Part shown: piece by piece, positions 54,227-63,970 of the stretch
How positions within the stretch are numbered: the stretch's first letter is position 1
Layout: every line of letters begins with the position of its first letter
DNA from: Corynebacterium yonathiae
Lineage (GTDB): Bacteria > Actinomycetota > Actinomycetes > Mycobacteriales > Mycobacteriaceae
Reading direction: 5' to 3'
Assembly: GCF_027570195.1 (NCBI RefSeq)
Contig: NZ_JAKMUZ010000002.1
Coordinates: 1 to 64,000, forward strand
Length of the DNA stretch: 64,000 nt
Translations under genes and position numbers: made by a program
The notes under the pieces: generated by a model
What the model was told of the DNA's origin: nothing
The model's database searches: none
The model's input: the letters and a program-made list of their open reading frames with translations, nothing else

Positions 54227-54955
54227 GTGACTGCTGCAGATATTAAGCGAACCCGATACAAGCGAGTAATGCTAAAGCTGGGCGGTGAGATGTTCGGTGG
54301 TGGCAAGGTCGGTATCGACCCAGATGTGGTTGAAAACGTCGCCCGCCAAATCGCTGAAGTCTCCCGCCAGGGAATTGAGATTGCAGTGGTCATCGGCGGC
54401 GGAAACTTCTTCCGTGGCGCAGAGCTATCTCAGCGCGGTATGGACCGCGCTCGCTCGGACTACATGGGCATGCTGGGCACGGTCATGAATTCCCTCGCAT
54501 TGCAGGACTTCCTCAAACAGCAAGGCGTTGACTGCCGCGTGCAGACCTCCATCAACATGGCGCAAATCGCTGAGCCGTACCTGCCGCTGCGTGCTGACCG
54601 CCACTTGGAAAAGGGCCGCGTGGTTATCTTTGGCGCTGGCATGGGTATGCCGTACTTCTCTACCGATACAACCGCTGCCCAGCGCGCCTTGGAAATCGGC
54701 GCCGAGGTCCTTTTCTTGGCCAAGGCTGTCGACGGTGTCTACTCGGATGACCCGCGTACTAACTCAGATGCAGAACTCTACTCCGAGATTACCCCGCGTG
54801 AAGTCATTGAAAAGGGCCTCAAGGTGGCAGATGCCACGGCCTTTAGCCTGTGCATGGACAATGATATGCCGATTTTGGTCTTTAATCTGCTGGAGGAGGG
54901 CAATATCGCCCGCGCTGCCGGCGGTGAAGTTATCGGCACGCTGGTGCAGTCCTAA
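54227..54955 (+). CDS. pyrH: Uridylate kinase
   Basis: This 242-residue bacterial UMP kinase converts UMP to UDP. It belongs to the amino-acid-kinase fold: [14 protein letters not shown] (around 11), [13 protein letters not shown] (around 55), [17 protein letters not shown] (around 80) and [11 protein letters not shown] (around 170). GTG 54227 follows AAGGAGA at 11 nt; the leader upstream carries TAAGAT near 54176 as a likely -10. frr follows after 70 nt, the conserved order. Confidence 0.97.
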   Translation: MTAADIKRTRYKRVMLKLGGEMFGGGKVGIDPDVVENVARQIAEVSRQGIEIAVVIGGGNFFRGAELSQRGMDRARSDYMGMLGTVMNSLALQDFLKQQGVDCRVQTSINMAQIAEPYLPLRADRHLEKGRVVIFGAGMGMPYFSTDTTAAQRALEIGAEVLFLAKAVDGVYSDDPRTNSDAELYSEITPREVIEKGLKVADATAFSLCMDNDMPILVFNLLEEGNIARAAGGEVIGTLVQS

Positions 54956-55025
54956 TACTGCAACTGCTGCGAACCTGCTACCTTTTATACAGCCACCCCT
55001 ATTCGTTTAAGGATGATTTAGCCTC

Positions 55026-55583
55026 ATGATCGATGAGATTCAGCTCGAAGCAGAAGAGCACATGACCGCTTCCGTCGAGCACACCCGCGAGCAGCTGGTG
55101 ACCATTCGTACCGGCCGCGCGAACCCCACCATGTTCAACGGCCTGGTAGCTGAGTACTACGGTGTTCCTACCCCGATTACTCAGATGGCCACCATTTCCG
55201 TGCCGGAGCCGCGCATGCTGCTCATCAAGCCTTATGAGCAGTCCATGATTCATGAGATTGAAAACTCCATCCGCAACTCGGACCTAGGCGTGAACCCGAC
55301 CAATGATGGACAGGTTCTGCGCGTAACCGTCCCGCAGCTGACGGAGGAACGCCGTAAGGAAATGGTGAAGCTGGCCAAGAGCAAGGGTGAGGACGGCAAG
55401 ATTGCTATCCGTAATATCCGCCGCAAGGCCATGGAGCAGTTGAAGAAGCTGCAAAAGGACGGCGACGCTGGCGAGGACGAAGTTGTCGCAGCAGAAAAGG
55501 AAATGGAAAAGATTACTTCCGGCTACATCGATCAGGTGGACAAGCTGGTAGCGAATAAGGAAAACGAATTGATGGAGGTCTAA
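55026..55583 (+). CDS. frr: Ribosome recycling factor
   Basis: This 185-residue protein splits ribosomes after termination with EF-G. The three-helix bundle and the insert are complete ([24 protein letters not shown] near 30; [37 protein letters not shown] around 88-120). Length is standard. ATG 55026 follows AAGGATG at about 12 nt. A hairpin with the stop codon in its loop (55571-55594) and a terminator follow. Confidence 0.97.
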   Translation: MIDEIQLEAEEHMTASVEHTREQLVTIRTGRANPTMFNGLVAEYYGVPTPITQMATISVPEPRMLLIKPYEQSMIHEIENSIRNSDLGVNPTNDGQVLRVTVPQLTEERRKEMVKLAKSKGEDGKIAIRNIRRKAMEQLKKLQKDGDAGEDEVVAAEKEMEKITSGYIDQVDKLVANKENELMEV

Positions 55584-55597
55584 GACCTCCCATCGTT

Positions 55598-55632
55598 GCC
55601 GCCGCGCCCATCCCCGGCCGGCGGCGCTTTTT
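55598..55632 (+). terminator. frr terminator
   Basis: GCCGCC (55598-55603) pairs with GGCGGC (about 55620-55625) in a GC-rich stem, followed by GCTTTTT. Confidence 0.75.
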
Positions 55633-55734
55633 CTGTTCCACGGCCTACGGCCCCTGATACTCGGGGTGCGAGGGCGGAGAATCTGAAGAAGCCAGCGGGG
55701 TATCCGAGAGAGACACCGAAAGGAGCCGGTCACG

Positions 55735-56613
55735 GTGAGTGATGCCATAAATCGCCGATTGCCACAGCCCAAGAATGGTGCAGGACGTGATTTGCCGGCC
55801 GCTATCGGGGTTGGCGTAGGCCTAGGCGCACTTGTCGTGCTCGCTGTATGGGCCGGTCCGCTCGCATGGTACGCCGTCGTGGCCCTTGCAGTAGGCGTAG
55901 CCATGTGGGAGGTGCTCAGCCGCCTGCGGGAGCATTCTTACTATATTCCGCGCACGCTGCTCATTATTCTTGGCCAAGCGATGGTGTGGGTTTCTTGGCC
56001 ACTGGGTGCTCCCGGTCTTGTGGCGGTTTACGTCACCTCGGTGCTAGCGCTTATGTTTGGCCGTCTGTTCCACAACGGGCGGCATCGCCCCCCAATTAAT
56101 TACTTGCGAGATATGTCCGTCGGCATTTTTGTCCTGACGTGGATTCCGCTTTTTGCCACCTTCGCAGCCATGCTGTCGCTGGTATCGACCCCGTTTGCCA
56201 GTGGTGCTGCGTCCATTGTTGTTTTCATGCTGTGCGTGGTGGCTTCCGATACCGGCGGTTATGTCGCCGGCGTGATGTTTGGTTCGCACCCTATGGCACC
56301 TGCGGTGAGCCCCAAAAAATCGTGGGAAGGCTTTTGTGGGTCCATCGTCTTTGGCGTGGTGACCGGTGCGCTTACGGTAAAAATCCTGCTCCATCATGAT
56401 GCCTGGGTGGGCGGCCTGATGGGACTTGGGCTGGTCATTTGTGCCACGTTGGGTGACTTGGTGGAATCCCAATTTAAGCGCGAGTTGGGTATTAAGGATA
56501 TGTCGGCCTTGCTGCCTGGCCACGGCGGATTGATGGACCGCCTAGATGGCATGCTGCCATCCGCTATGGTTACCTGGGTAGCCATTAGCTTCCTGGCAAC
56601 GTTTACTCCGTAG
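55735..56613 (+). CDS. cdsA: Phosphatidate cytidylyltransferase
   Basis: This 292-residue integral membrane enzyme makes CDP-diacylglycerol from phosphatidate and CTP, the branch point of phospholipid synthesis. About eight helices are visible, and the family signature is SDTGGYVAGVMFGSHPMAPAVSPKKSWEGFCGS (around residues 178-210) with later GDLVESQFKRELGIKD (around 240). GTG 55735 follows AAAGGAG at 11 nt. The pyrH-frr-cdsA-rlmN order is conserved in this lineage; a LapA-like gene on the other strand is inserted before rlmN here. Confidence 0.95.
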   Translation: MSDAINRRLPQPKNGAGRDLPAAIGVGVGLGALVVLAVWAGPLAWYAVVALAVGVAMWEVLSRLREHSYYIPRTLLIILGQAMVWVSWPLGAPGLVAVYVTSVLALMFGRLFHNGRHRPPINYLRDMSVGIFVLTWIPLFATFAAMLSLVSTPFASGAASIVVFMLCVVASDTGGYVAGVMFGSHPMAPAVSPKKSWEGFCGSIVFGVVTGALTVKILLHHDAWVGGLMGLGLVICATLGDLVESQFKRELGIKDMSALLPGHGGLMDRLDGMLPSAMVTWVAISFLATFTP

Positions 56614-56629
56614 AACCGGAGGATATGCG

Positions 56630-56693
56630 AAAGCCGCCTTTCCTACAATCACCGCCTGGAACGAGGTGGGAAAGCAGGGGAGAGGCGGCTTTT
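56630..56693. terminator. Bidirectional terminator between cdsA and the LapA-like gene
   Basis: AAAGCCGCCTTT (56630-56641) pairs with AGAGGCGGCTTT (56682-56693), 11 of 12 matched, with a second internal stem. The T-rich edges suit both strands. Confidence 0.75.
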
Positions 56694-56699
56694 GAAGAT

Positions 56700-57107
56700 C
56701 TATACCTGCTGCGCTTGCTTGCGCAGCTGGCGGCGCAGTTCAAACATACGCCAACCACCGACCAGCGCCATGATGAGCGCACCGCCGATGGCAAAAATGA
56801 GGAAAGCAATTCCGGCGGGGAACTCGCCGGACCAGCCCAGGAAGTTCATGGGAACCTCGTGTTGGTTTTGCATCATGAACACAATGAGAACGATGAGCAG
56901 CAGGAAACCTACGATGAGCGCGATCCACGTGCTAGCCGCGAAAGAACCCTTCGCCTTACCGGAGGGCTGGGTGGAATAAGAGGTGGAGTCAGAGGCCGTT
57001 GGCTCTAGGTCAGAACTGGTCTCCGCAGCAGAAGAGCGCATCTCCGTTGAGGAGATGTCCGCGTCGGAAGAAGAAAAGTCATCTGCAGAATAATTCGGAT
57101 TTGTCAT
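56700..57107 (-). CDS. LapA/DUF1049-like membrane protein
   Basis: This 135-residue protein has a Ser/Asp/Thr-rich cytoplasmic head (1-52), two membrane helices (about 58-78 and 98-118) and a short basic tail (RRQLRKQAQQV). The segment between, MMQNQHEVPMNFLGWSGEFPAGIAFL, is the LapA (DUF1049) pattern, where a short loop joins two helices. In E. coli LapA works with LapB in regulating lipopolysaccharide synthesis, which does not apply here; actinobacterial relatives have no known role. ATG 57107 is the likely start; AATAAT lies 6 nt upstream. It is convergent with cdsA. Confidence 0.82.
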   Translation of the reverse strand: MTNPNYSADDFSSSDADISSTEMRSSAAETSSDLEPTASDSTSYSTQPSGKAKGSFAASTWIALIVGFLLLIVLIVFMMQNQHEVPMNFLGWSGEFPAGIAFLIFAIGGALIMALVGGWRMFELRRQLRKQAQQV

Positions 57108-57201
57108 GGAACCATTATTTCTTTAAACCTGTCGATTATGCCACTTGGCACGGCTTTCAATTGGAAAAACCCACGCAGACCGTGGAAAGATGGGCAATAT
57201 T

Positions 57202-58314
57202 ATGGCTCAACCAGTGAAACTTAACTTCTCCGCCCCGCGCCGCGGACTTCCTCCGAAGCACTTCGCGGACCTGACCGAAAGCGAGCGAATTGACAAGCTC
57301 GCAGAAATTGGCCTACCCAAATTCCGTGCGAAGCAGTTGGCTAAGCACTATTACGAGCACTATACCGACAACGTGGAGGATATGACTGATATCCCTGCCG
57401 GCAAGCGGGAGGCAGTCAAGGAAGCTTTCTTTCCTGAGCTGATGAAGCCCATCCGGACCACCTCCACGGATGACGGCGAGACTACGAAGTCCCTGTGGCG
57501 TTTGCACGATGGCACGTTGCTGGAGTCGGTTCTGATGCGCTACCCAGGACGCGCCACTTTGTGTATTTCTTCCCAGGCAGGTTGCGGTATGGCCTGCCCG
57601 TTCTGCGCTACCGGCCAGGGTGGTTTGGACCGTAACCTTTCCACGGGTGAGATTGTCGAGCAATTCCGCCACGCTGCGGCGGCCATGGCTGCAGAAGGCG
57701 GGCGCCTTTCTAATGTGGTCTTCATGGGCATGGGTGAGCCGCTGGCTAACTATAAGCGAGTGGTGCAGGCCGTACGCCAGATTACTGGCCAAGATGGTGC
57801 CGGCTTTGGTCTATCTCAGCGCAACGTGACCGTCTCCACCGTGGGTTTGGCTCCGGCTATCCGCAAGCTTGCGGACGAGGACTTGGCTTGTACTCTGGCT
57901 GTTTCCTTGCACACTCCGGACGATGAATTGCGTGACGGTCTAGTGCCGGTCAACAACCGGTGGTCCGTTGATGAGGTGCTGGATGCCGCGCGTTACTATG
58001 CGGATAAGTCCGCGCGTCGCGTGTCCATTGAATACGCCCTAATTCGCGATAAGAATGACCAGGATTTCCGCGCAGATATGCTGGGGCGCAAGCTGCACCA
58101 GAAGTTGGGCTCTAAGGTCCACGTTAATGTCATTCCGCTGAACCCCACGCCGGGTTCGGAGTGGGACGCGGCCCCGCAGGAACGCCAAGACGAGTTCGTG
58201 CGCCGCGTGCAGGCCCAAGGCGTTCCCTGCACAGTGCGTGATACTAAGGGCGATGAGATTGCGGCGGCGTGTGGTCAGCTCGCAGCGGATGAGCGGGAAG
58301 ATAAGTCTGCCTAA
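57202..58314 (+). CDS. rlmN: 23S rRNA/tRNA adenine-C2 methyltransferase RlmN
   Basis: This 370-residue radical-SAM enzyme methylates A2503 of 23S rRNA and A37 of some tRNAs. The cluster-binding motif is Cys128-x3-Cys132-x2-Cys135 in [12 protein letters not shown], and the catalytic Cys pair is Cys121 (ATLCISSQ) and a late Cys in [20 protein letters not shown]. The start is uncertain: ATG 57202 is chosen because GGAAAG lies about 12 nt upstream and the sequence conserved in relatives begins just after; ATG 57190 and GTG/ATG 57145 are in frame. The ABC exporter follows 18 nt downstream. Confidence 0.95.
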   Translation: MAQPVKLNFSAPRRGLPPKHFADLTESERIDKLAEIGLPKFRAKQLAKHYYEHYTDNVEDMTDIPAGKREAVKEAFFPELMKPIRTTSTDDGETTKSLWRLHDGTLLESVLMRYPGRATLCISSQAGCGMACPFCATGQGGLDRNLSTGEIVEQFRHAAAAMAAEGGRLSNVVFMGMGEPLANYKRVVQAVRQITGQDGAGFGLSQRNVTVSTVGLAPAIRKLADEDLACTLAVSLHTPDDELRDGLVPVNNRWSVDEVLDAARYYADKSARRVSIEYALIRDKNDQDFRADMLGRKLHQKLGSKVHVNVIPLNPTPGSEWDAAPQERQDEFVRRVQAQGVPCTVRDTKGDEIAAACGQLAADEREDKSA

Positions 58315-58318
58315 CTGA

Positions 58319-58324
58319 TAAGAT
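58319..58324 (+). promoter_or_regulatory. -10 hexamer TAAGAT of the ABC exporter
   Basis: It ends 8 nt before ATG 58333 and begins within a few bases after the rlmN stop, so the exporter can have its own start. Confidence 0.45.
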
Positions 58325-58332
58325 TGGCGGAC

Positions 58333-59163
58333 ATGATTGTTCCGAATTATCCGCCACTTGCAGATGATCCGACCACGCAGGCCTTTGCCGTGCGCGGTCT
58401 GAACAAAATTTTTGCTGGACGCCCCGCGGTGTCGAATTTGAGCCTCGACATCCCGCGGGGCTCTATTTATGGCATCGTTGGCCCTAATGGCGCAGGCAAG
58501 ACCACCATGCTGACTATGGCGTGTGGCCTGCAACGCCCAGATAGCGGCGAGGCCTTTATCGCTGGGCACAATACGTGGCAGGATCCGCTACCAGCCAAGG
58601 CGGCCATGGGCCTGCTTGTTGATGGCGCTCCGGTCTTTGACCGTTTATCGGGCCCAGAGTACTTGTTTTATCTCGGCGCATTGCGTCGCATGAATCAAGC
58701 CGAGGTAGAGCACCGCAGCGCACAGCTATTGGAAGCCTTGCAGCTTGCCGACGCCGCCGATAAACCCATTGCGGACTACTCCGCCGGCATGACTAAAAAG
58801 ATACTTCTGGCTGGCGCGCTTCTGCATAATCCAGAGGTCGTGATACTAGATGAGCCTCTAGAGGCAGTGGATCCCGTTTCGGGGCAGCTTATTCAAGAGA
58901 TCCTGCGTGCCTATGTCACCCGCGGAGGCACAGTAATCCTGTCTTCACACGTTATGCAATTAGTGGAAGGCTTATGCGATCACGTAGCCATCATCGCCGG
59001 TGGCCAGGTGCTCTCCGCCGGCCACGTGGAAGATGTGCGCCAAGGCGGCAGCCTGACGGATGCCTTTATCCACTTCGCCGGCGGAAGTGAATTTGATGCA
59101 GACTCTTTCGAGTGGTTGCGCAGCGAAGGCGGCACAACGCAGCGTGGGGAAGGGGAGGAGTAG
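58333..59163 (+). CDS. ABC transporter ATP-binding protein
   Basis: This 276-residue subunit is a single ATPase domain. Walker A is GPNGAGKT (50-57), the Q-loop follows, the signature is YSAGMTKK (near 150, a variant of LSGGQ) and Walker B with Glu is VVILDEPLEAVD (near 170). The switch His is in LSSHVMQLVEGL. The arrangement matches ABC-2-type exporters such as antibiotic or lipid exporters, but the substrate cannot be told. The permease gene begins 5 nt after its stop. ATG 58333 is preferred over TTG 58324. Confidence 0.9.
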   Translation: MIVPNYPPLADDPTTQAFAVRGLNKIFAGRPAVSNLSLDIPRGSIYGIVGPNGAGKTTMLTMACGLQRPDSGEAFIAGHNTWQDPLPAKAAMGLLVDGAPVFDRLSGPEYLFYLGALRRMNQAEVEHRSAQLLEALQLADAADKPIADYSAGMTKKILLAGALLHNPEVVILDEPLEAVDPVSGQLIQEILRAYVTRGGTVILSSHVMQLVEGLCDHVAIIAGGQVLSAGHVEDVRQGGSLTDAFIHFAGGSEFDADSFEWLRSEGGTTQRGEGEE

Positions 59164-59168
59164 GCGCA

Positions 59169-60761
59169 ATGACTTCGACCCTGCTCAAGCTGCACCGCAC
59201 CCTGTGGGCCCGCAGCCTTAAAGCGAATGCTGCAGCGGTTATGATCCCGATCTGCCTTTTGCTCTATGGACTCATCGGGCTAGCATCGCTCGCCGCTCTT
59301 GCTGCGGCAGATATTTCCACTGGAACTGGGAACGTGCAAGCCCTAACCGTGGCCCCTGGTCTTGGCACGCTTGCTTTCATTGTTATCGCCCTCATCATGC
59401 CCAGTGGAGAGAACCAGCTATCTGCCCGCGAACTTTCCGCGTTGCCGCTGCGGCTAAAAGACATCACACCGGCACTCGCTATCGCCTCGGTGCTTAATTT
59501 ACGCGCCCCGGTATCAGTCTTGCTGTCCATTGCTTATGCGGTGGCCGGAAGCGTGATCCTGGCGGCAAACGGGAAGGCATTGTTCATCTTGCCTTTCTGT
59601 CTAGGAATGCTTTTCGCCCTTGTGCTGACGCTGGTGCTGGTGGATCTCGCGGTTTATGTGGGGGCTACTGCCGCGGAGCTTAGTTCCACGAAGCTTAAGG
59701 CCTTAGGCTCGGTGGCAGTGTTTGTGCTTATCTTTGGCTCGACTCAACTTTCCTCCCTCGCCGGCTCTGACTTCCCTTTGGGAACGGTAGGTGAAGGATT
59801 AGCATGGACGCCTGTAGGAGCGCCGGTGGGGTGGGCGCTTGCGCTTGCTCAAGGCGGACTGGTGGAAGCCTGCGCACAATTTCTCATCGCCGTAGTAACG
59901 CTGGGTGTAGCTGTGTGGGCGTGGCATCGATTGTTGCGGCGGCAATTCGAGCACCGCACGGTTTCCCCGTCGGCACGCAATCACCGTGAGAAGTCCAAGG
60001 GGATAAGCCGCTTTTCCCTTGGTTCCTTTTCCTATAGCAGCCCTGCTGCCATGGAATTTACGCGCTCGCTGCGCTATATTTTCCGTGACTCCCGCCTTAT
60101 TGGCAGCATTATCATGCAGCCAATTCTGGCAGTCGTCTTGATCATCCAGGGCTTTGCTATTGACTCCGATTTATCGTCAGTAGGTTTGTTATTTCTGGGG
60201 CTGATAGGCGGAATAGTTGCTACCAATGATTTTGGTTATGACGGTCCAAGCCTGTGGGTAAAGATGGCCGCCCCAGTTCGTCCGCGCACGCTGCTTTACG
60301 CGCGGCACTGGGCGCACATGGCGCTATCCGCCATAATTTTTGTGCTCACGGCGATGCTGCTTTTTGCATTCAGTGCGGATAAAACTCGCACTGCCTGTTT
60401 GGCGGTTACTGCCTTGGGAATCTTCATTTCTTCCGCCGGATTGTCCTTGCTGCTCACCACCTTTAATCCCTTTGCCACCGCGCGGCCTGGAGGGAATATG
60501 TGGGCGGATAAATCCGGCTACTCGGCTAGTGCCTTCTTAAGCGCTATTTTGAGTTTGTTTATTGGCTGGGCACCTATTATCCCAGGCGTCATCCCGATGG
60601 CCATCGGCTACGGTTCGAATAAGGTGCTAGTTGCGCTGGGGTTTGTACTCGTTATCGCTGTGCCTGCTGCGTATTATATCCTCGCCCTCCGCGTCAGTGG
60701 TAAGCGCGTGGATAGTACCTTGCCCGAGATCTACGCCAAGGTGGGCCACTGGGTGTCCTAA
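59169..60761 (+). CDS. ABC-2-type transporter permease
   Basis: This 530-residue membrane protein has about twelve to fourteen hydrophobic segments in two halves joined by a polar stretch (about 270-310). It forms an export system with the preceding ATPase. It lacks a motif that would tell substrate. ATG 59169 follows GGAGG at 10 nt; an in-frame upstream extension to 59112 overlaps the ATPase and is rejected. A tandem repeat and a terminator for the opposite strand lie downstream. Confidence 0.85.
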   Translation: MTSTLLKLHRTLWARSLKANAAAVMIPICLLLYGLIGLASLAALAAADISTGTGNVQALTVAPGLGTLAFIVIALIMPSGENQLSARELSALPLRLKDITPALAIASVLNLRAPVSVLLSIAYAVAGSVILAANGKALFILPFCLGMLFALVLTLVLVDLAVYVGATAAELSSTKLKALGSVAVFVLIFGSTQLSSLAGSDFPLGTVGEGLAWTPVGAPVGWALALAQGGLVEACAQFLIAVVTLGVAVWAWHRLLRRQFEHRTVSPSARNHREKSKGISRFSLGSFSYSSPAAMEFTRSLRYIFRDSRLIGSIIMQPILAVVLIIQGFAIDSDLSSVGLLFLGLIGGIVATNDFGYDGPSLWVKMAAPVRPRTLLYARHWAHMALSAIIFVLTAMLLFAFSADKTRTACLAVTALGIFISSAGLSLLLTTFNPFATARPGGNMWADKSGYSASAFLSAILSLFIGWAPIIPGVIPMAIGYGSNKVLVALGFVLVIAVPAAYYILALRVSGKRVDSTLPEIYAKVGHWVS

Positions 60762-60830
60762 ACCCAGAGCGCTTCTAGCAAGCATCACCTGCATCGCAGA
60801 GCTGCTAGGGGCGCGGTGCGGGCAGAACGG

Positions 60831-60860
60831 CACCCAGCAGAGCGACACCCAGCAGAGGGA
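60831..60860. repeat. 15-bp tandem duplication
   Basis: CACCCAGCAGAGCGA (60831-60845) is followed at once by CACCCAGCAGAGGGA (60846-60860), one base different. It is intergenic. Confidence 0.7.
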
Positions 60861-60884
60861 GCGCGAGAGGACGTCGTCAAGCGG

Positions 60885-60927
60885 AGACAAAAAGAAACCG
60901 CCGACCTTCGCAGGGAAGGGCGGCGGT
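60885..60927 (-). terminator. Terminator of the DUF2631 gene
   Basis: On the minus strand the stem ACCGCCGCCCTTC / GAAGGTCGGCGGT (60897-60927, one mismatch) is followed by TTTCTTTTTG. Confidence 0.82.
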
Positions 60928-60947
60928 AGCTAAAGTGTGCTGAAAGC

Positions 60948-61409
60948 TTAGAGCGCGTGCTTGCCGGAGGAAACCGGGGTGGCGTTGTTGGTGCCTGGCT
61001 CAACGCGCAGGTGAGAAACGCGGGAAGGCTCGATGTTGAGCGCGCGCAGCTGGGAATCGGTAAGCTCTGCGTATGCGCCAGTGCTGGTCTTTTGGTCGTA
61101 GACCCAGTCTGGCTCCTGGTGGCCCACCGGCTGGTTGCGGGCGGTCACGGTGCGCACCTGGTGCAGCTTAGGCTGGAAAGCGTGAATGAGCAGGCCAACT
61201 GCTACCAAGATAGCCAAGGCGATGAGCCAGATGGTCTCAACGTGGCCTTTGTGGTTACCAAAGTTGTAGGCAAGCAGGAACAGGACAGAGATCCAACCAG
61301 CAATCTGTACGCCAGAGCGGCTGATGCGAGACCAGCCGAATCCTGCGGATGGGACGTCCTCAGTAGAAACACCGTCATATACCTGTGGTACCGGCTTGTG
61401 GGAAGACAC
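60948..61409 (-). CDS. DUF2631 family membrane protein
   Basis: This 153-residue protein has two membrane helices (about 33-50 and 58-80, VQIAGWISVLFLLAYNFG and IWLIALAILVAVGLLIHAF) and a soluble C-terminal part with ALNIEPSRVSHLRVEPGTNN. It matches the DUF2631 family of actinobacteria (mycobacterial Rv2876), which lies in the same stretch near dxr and rip1. No function is known to me. GTG 61409 follows AGGAGAG at 5 nt. It is divergent from dxr with 177 nt between. Confidence 0.85.
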   Translation of the reverse strand: MSSHKPVPQVYDGVSTEDVPSAGFGWSRISRSGVQIAGWISVLFLLAYNFGNHKGHVETIWLIALAILVAVGLLIHAFQPKLHQVRTVTARNQPVGHQEPDWVYDQKTSTGAYAELTDSQLRALNIEPSRVSHLRVEPGTNNATPVSSGKHAL

Positions 61410-61574
61410 TTGCTCTCCTTCGCTTCTGCGTGTGCCCGTCTGCGCGATGGGCGTGCGGGCACACCAATGCCATTTGTCTGCTCAACATTCTAAAACATTG
61501 CACCCTAGATGGCGATTAAACACCCCCGTTGCAATGCCGGTTACCTGCCGTACCCGCCCCGTGGTGATGGGCGC

Positions 61575-61580
61575 TAGGGT
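61575..61580 (+). promoter_or_regulatory. -10 hexamer TAGGGT of dxr
   Basis: It ends 6 nt before GTG 61587. GGAGGG lies between, too close to the start to serve as a ribosome-binding site. Confidence 0.6.
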
Positions 61581-61586
61581 GGAGGG

Positions 61587-62747
61587 GTGACTACACAGCG
61601 AATACTCATTCTTGGTTCCACCGGTTCAATCGGCACGCAAGCTTTGGAAGTTATTGCGGATAATCCCGATAAATTCGACGTAGTGGGAATCGCGGCGGGC
61701 GGCTCCAACCCGCAGCTCATCATTGAACAGGCTCGCCGCCTCAACCTTTCGTTTGACCACGTTGCAGTGGCTAAAGAGGAGGCTGCCGTCGAGGTCTCCG
61801 CCGCTTTGGGCGGCTCGGTATTAAGCGGCGCCGATGCGGCAGAGAACCTAGTGCGCTCGACCCCGGCCGATACTGTACTCAATGCTCTAGTGGGATCCCT
61901 CGGCCTTAAAGCCACTCTAGCGACGCTGGAGATGGGGGAGTACTTGGCCTTGGCTAATAAGGAATCCCTCGTCGCCGGTGGCAGGCTTGTTACCCAGGCG
62001 GCGCGCCCCGGCCAGATTATTCCCGTCGATTCGGAACATTCCGCCATGGCGCAGTGCTTGCGGGCCGGTGAGGAAGGAGAGCTAGACAAGCTCGTGCTTA
62101 CCGCTTCGGGCGGGCCTTTCCGCGGGTGGTCGCGCGAAGAGATGTGGGACGTGACCCCAGAGCAGGCGGCGCAGCATCCCACGTGGTCGATGGGCCAGAT
62201 GAATACCCTCAATTCAGCAACGCTCATCAATAAAGGTCTAGAGCTGATTGAGGCTACGCTGCTCTTTGACATCGACCCCGAGCGCATTGATGTCACCGTG
62301 CATCCACAGTCCATAATTCACTCTATGGCTACCTTTAAAGACGGCTGCACCATCGCCCAAGTTTCGCCGCCGTCGATGAAGCTGCCGATTTCACTGGCAC
62401 TGAATTGGCCGCACCGCGTGCCAGGTGCGCAGCCTTCCCTGGATTTTGCGCAGGCACATGACTGGCGGTTTGAGCCGCTTGACGATGCCGCCTTTCCCGC
62501 CGTCGATCTCGCCCGCCGCGCCGCGGCAGAGGGAACAGGTGTCATCTATAACGCCGCCAATGAGGAAGCGGCGGCCGCGTTTTTATCCGGTCGTATCCAC
62601 TTTCCAGAAATCGTGGACGTAGTAGGCAAGGTTCTTGATTCCGCTTCCGAGTTTGCTGGTGTAGTCTCTAGCCTCGATGAAATCCTCGCGGTAGAAGGCG
62701 AGGCGCGCAGGCGCGCGAATGCGCTTATTGATTCGCTGGCTGACTAG
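61587..62747 (+). CDS. dxr: 1-deoxy-D-xylulose 5-phosphate reductoisomerase
   Basis: This 386-residue enzyme makes MEP from DXP with NADPH, the second step of the non-mevalonate isoprenoid route. The NADPH-binding [15 protein letters not shown] (residues 6-20) is followed by the catalytic and metal-site motifs [11 protein letters not shown] (around 122), [12 protein letters not shown] (around 150), [14 protein letters not shown] (around 173) and [24 protein letters not shown] (around 200-222). GTG 61587 is supported by TAGGGT 6 nt upstream (leaderless). The site-2 protease starts 14 nt after the stop, and ispG should follow it beyond the window, as in mycobacteria (dxr-rip1-gcpE). Confidence 0.97.
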   Translation: MTTQRILILGSTGSIGTQALEVIADNPDKFDVVGIAAGGSNPQLIIEQARRLNLSFDHVAVAKEEAAVEVSAALGGSVLSGADAAENLVRSTPADTVLNALVGSLGLKATLATLEMGEYLALANKESLVAGGRLVTQAARPGQIIPVDSEHSAMAQCLRAGEEGELDKLVLTASGGPFRGWSREEMWDVTPEQAAQHPTWSMGQMNTLNSATLINKGLELIEATLLFDIDPERIDVTVHPQSIIHSMATFKDGCTIAQVSPPSMKLPISLALNWPHRVPGAQPSLDFAQAHDWRFEPLDDAAFPAVDLARRAAAEGTGVIYNAANEEAAAAFLSGRIHFPEIVDVVGKVLDSASEFAGVVSSLDEILAVEGEARRRANALIDSLAD

Positions 62748-62761
62748 AAAGCTTTCACACC

Positions 62762-63970
62762 ATGGCAAATTTGCTGGGCATTGTGTTTTTCGCCCTTGGC
62801 ATTGGGCTTACCGTAGCGCTGCATGAAGCAGGCCATATGCTCACCGCGCGTGCCTTTGGTATGCGCGTGCGCCGCTATTTCATTGGATTCGGGCCACGGG
62901 TGTTTTCCTTCCGGAAGAGGCACACTGAATACGGGCTGGCGGCTTTTCCAGTGGGTGGCTTTTGCGATATCGCTGGAATGACCGCCCAGGATGAATTCCT
63001 CACCGAAGAAGAAGAGCCCCATGCTATGTACAAAAAGCCGTGGTGGCAGCGCATTATCGTGTTGGCAGGTGGCATTGGCGTCAACCTGGTTTTGGGTTTT
63101 GTCATTCTTTATTTTGTCGCGATGACGGCGGGCTTGCCCAACCCGGATGCTGATGTGCGCCCCCGCGTGGGCGAGGTGACCTGCTCGGCCAATCAGAAGC
63201 CGAACCAAGAGCTGGAGGAGTGTACGGGGTCGGGCCCTGCTGGCAAGGCTGGTGTTCGACAGGGAGATATCATCGTGGCCCTCGATGGCCAGAAGCTGGA
63301 TTCTTTTACCCAATTGCGCGATGAAGTCATGCAGCGCCCCGGTGAGACCGTCACCCTGACGGTGGAGCGCGATGGGAAAGATAAAGACATCCCAGTCCAC
63401 CTGGATACGGTTAAGCGGCTTAACAAAGACGGAGAACTGATAGATGCCGGCTCTATCGGGTTGAGCAATCAGCTTATCGATGTCGTCGAAAAGCACGGCG
63501 CCGTCGACGCACTACCGGCAACGTGGCGCTTTAGCACCTACTCGCTGGGGGCAACGGTTGATGGCCTCAAACAGTTCCCCGGCAAAATTCCGGGTGTAGT
63601 GGCCTCCATCTTTGGTCAGGAACGCGAGGCTGATGGCCCCATGTCTGTTGTCGGCGCTTCCCGCGTGGGTGGCGAATTAGCGGAACGTTCCCTGTGGTCG
63701 ATGTTCTTTATGATGCTGGCCACGCTGAACTTCTTCCTAGCGCTTTTTAACCTGATTCCGCTGCCGCCCTTTGACGGCGGGCATATCGCCGTCATCATCT
63801 ATGAAAAGCTGCGCGATGGGATCCGCAAGCTGGCAGGCAAGCCAGCTTTGGGCCCGGCCGACTACACCAAGTTGATGCCGGTGACGTACGCGATGGCTGC
63901 GCTGCTGATGGGCGTCGGCGTCATCGTTATCGTTGCGGATGTGGTAAACCCCATCCGGCTATTTGGTTAG
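62762..63970 (+). CDS. rip1: Site-2 protease (M50) of the Rip1/RseP type
   Basis: This 402-residue intramembrane metalloprotease cuts membrane proteins such as anti-sigma factors. The zinc motif HEAGH (His21, Glu22, His25) lies in the first helix and the third ligand Asp in NLIPLPPFDGGH near residue 337. A PDZ domain occupies about 140-225 (GSGPAGKAGVRQGDIIVALDGQKLD). About four helices are visible. ATG 62762 is 14 nt after the dxr stop and the two are probably co-transcribed. The mycobacterial counterpart is Rv2869c (Rip1). Confidence 0.95.
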   Translation: MANLLGIVFFALGIGLTVALHEAGHMLTARAFGMRVRRYFIGFGPRVFSFRKRHTEYGLAAFPVGGFCDIAGMTAQDEFLTEEEEPHAMYKKPWWQRIIVLAGGIGVNLVLGFVILYFVAMTAGLPNPDADVRPRVGEVTCSANQKPNQELEECTGSGPAGKAGVRQGDIIVALDGQKLDSFTQLRDEVMQRPGETVTLTVERDGKDKDIPVHLDTVKRLNKDGELIDAGSIGLSNQLIDVVEKHGAVDALPATWRFSTYSLGATVDGLKQFPGKIPGVVASIFGQEREADGPMSVVGASRVGGELAERSLWSMFFMMLATLNFFLALFNLIPLPPFDGGHIAVIIYEKLRDGIRKLAGKPALGPADYTKLMPVTYAMAALLMGVGVIVIVADVVNPIRLFG

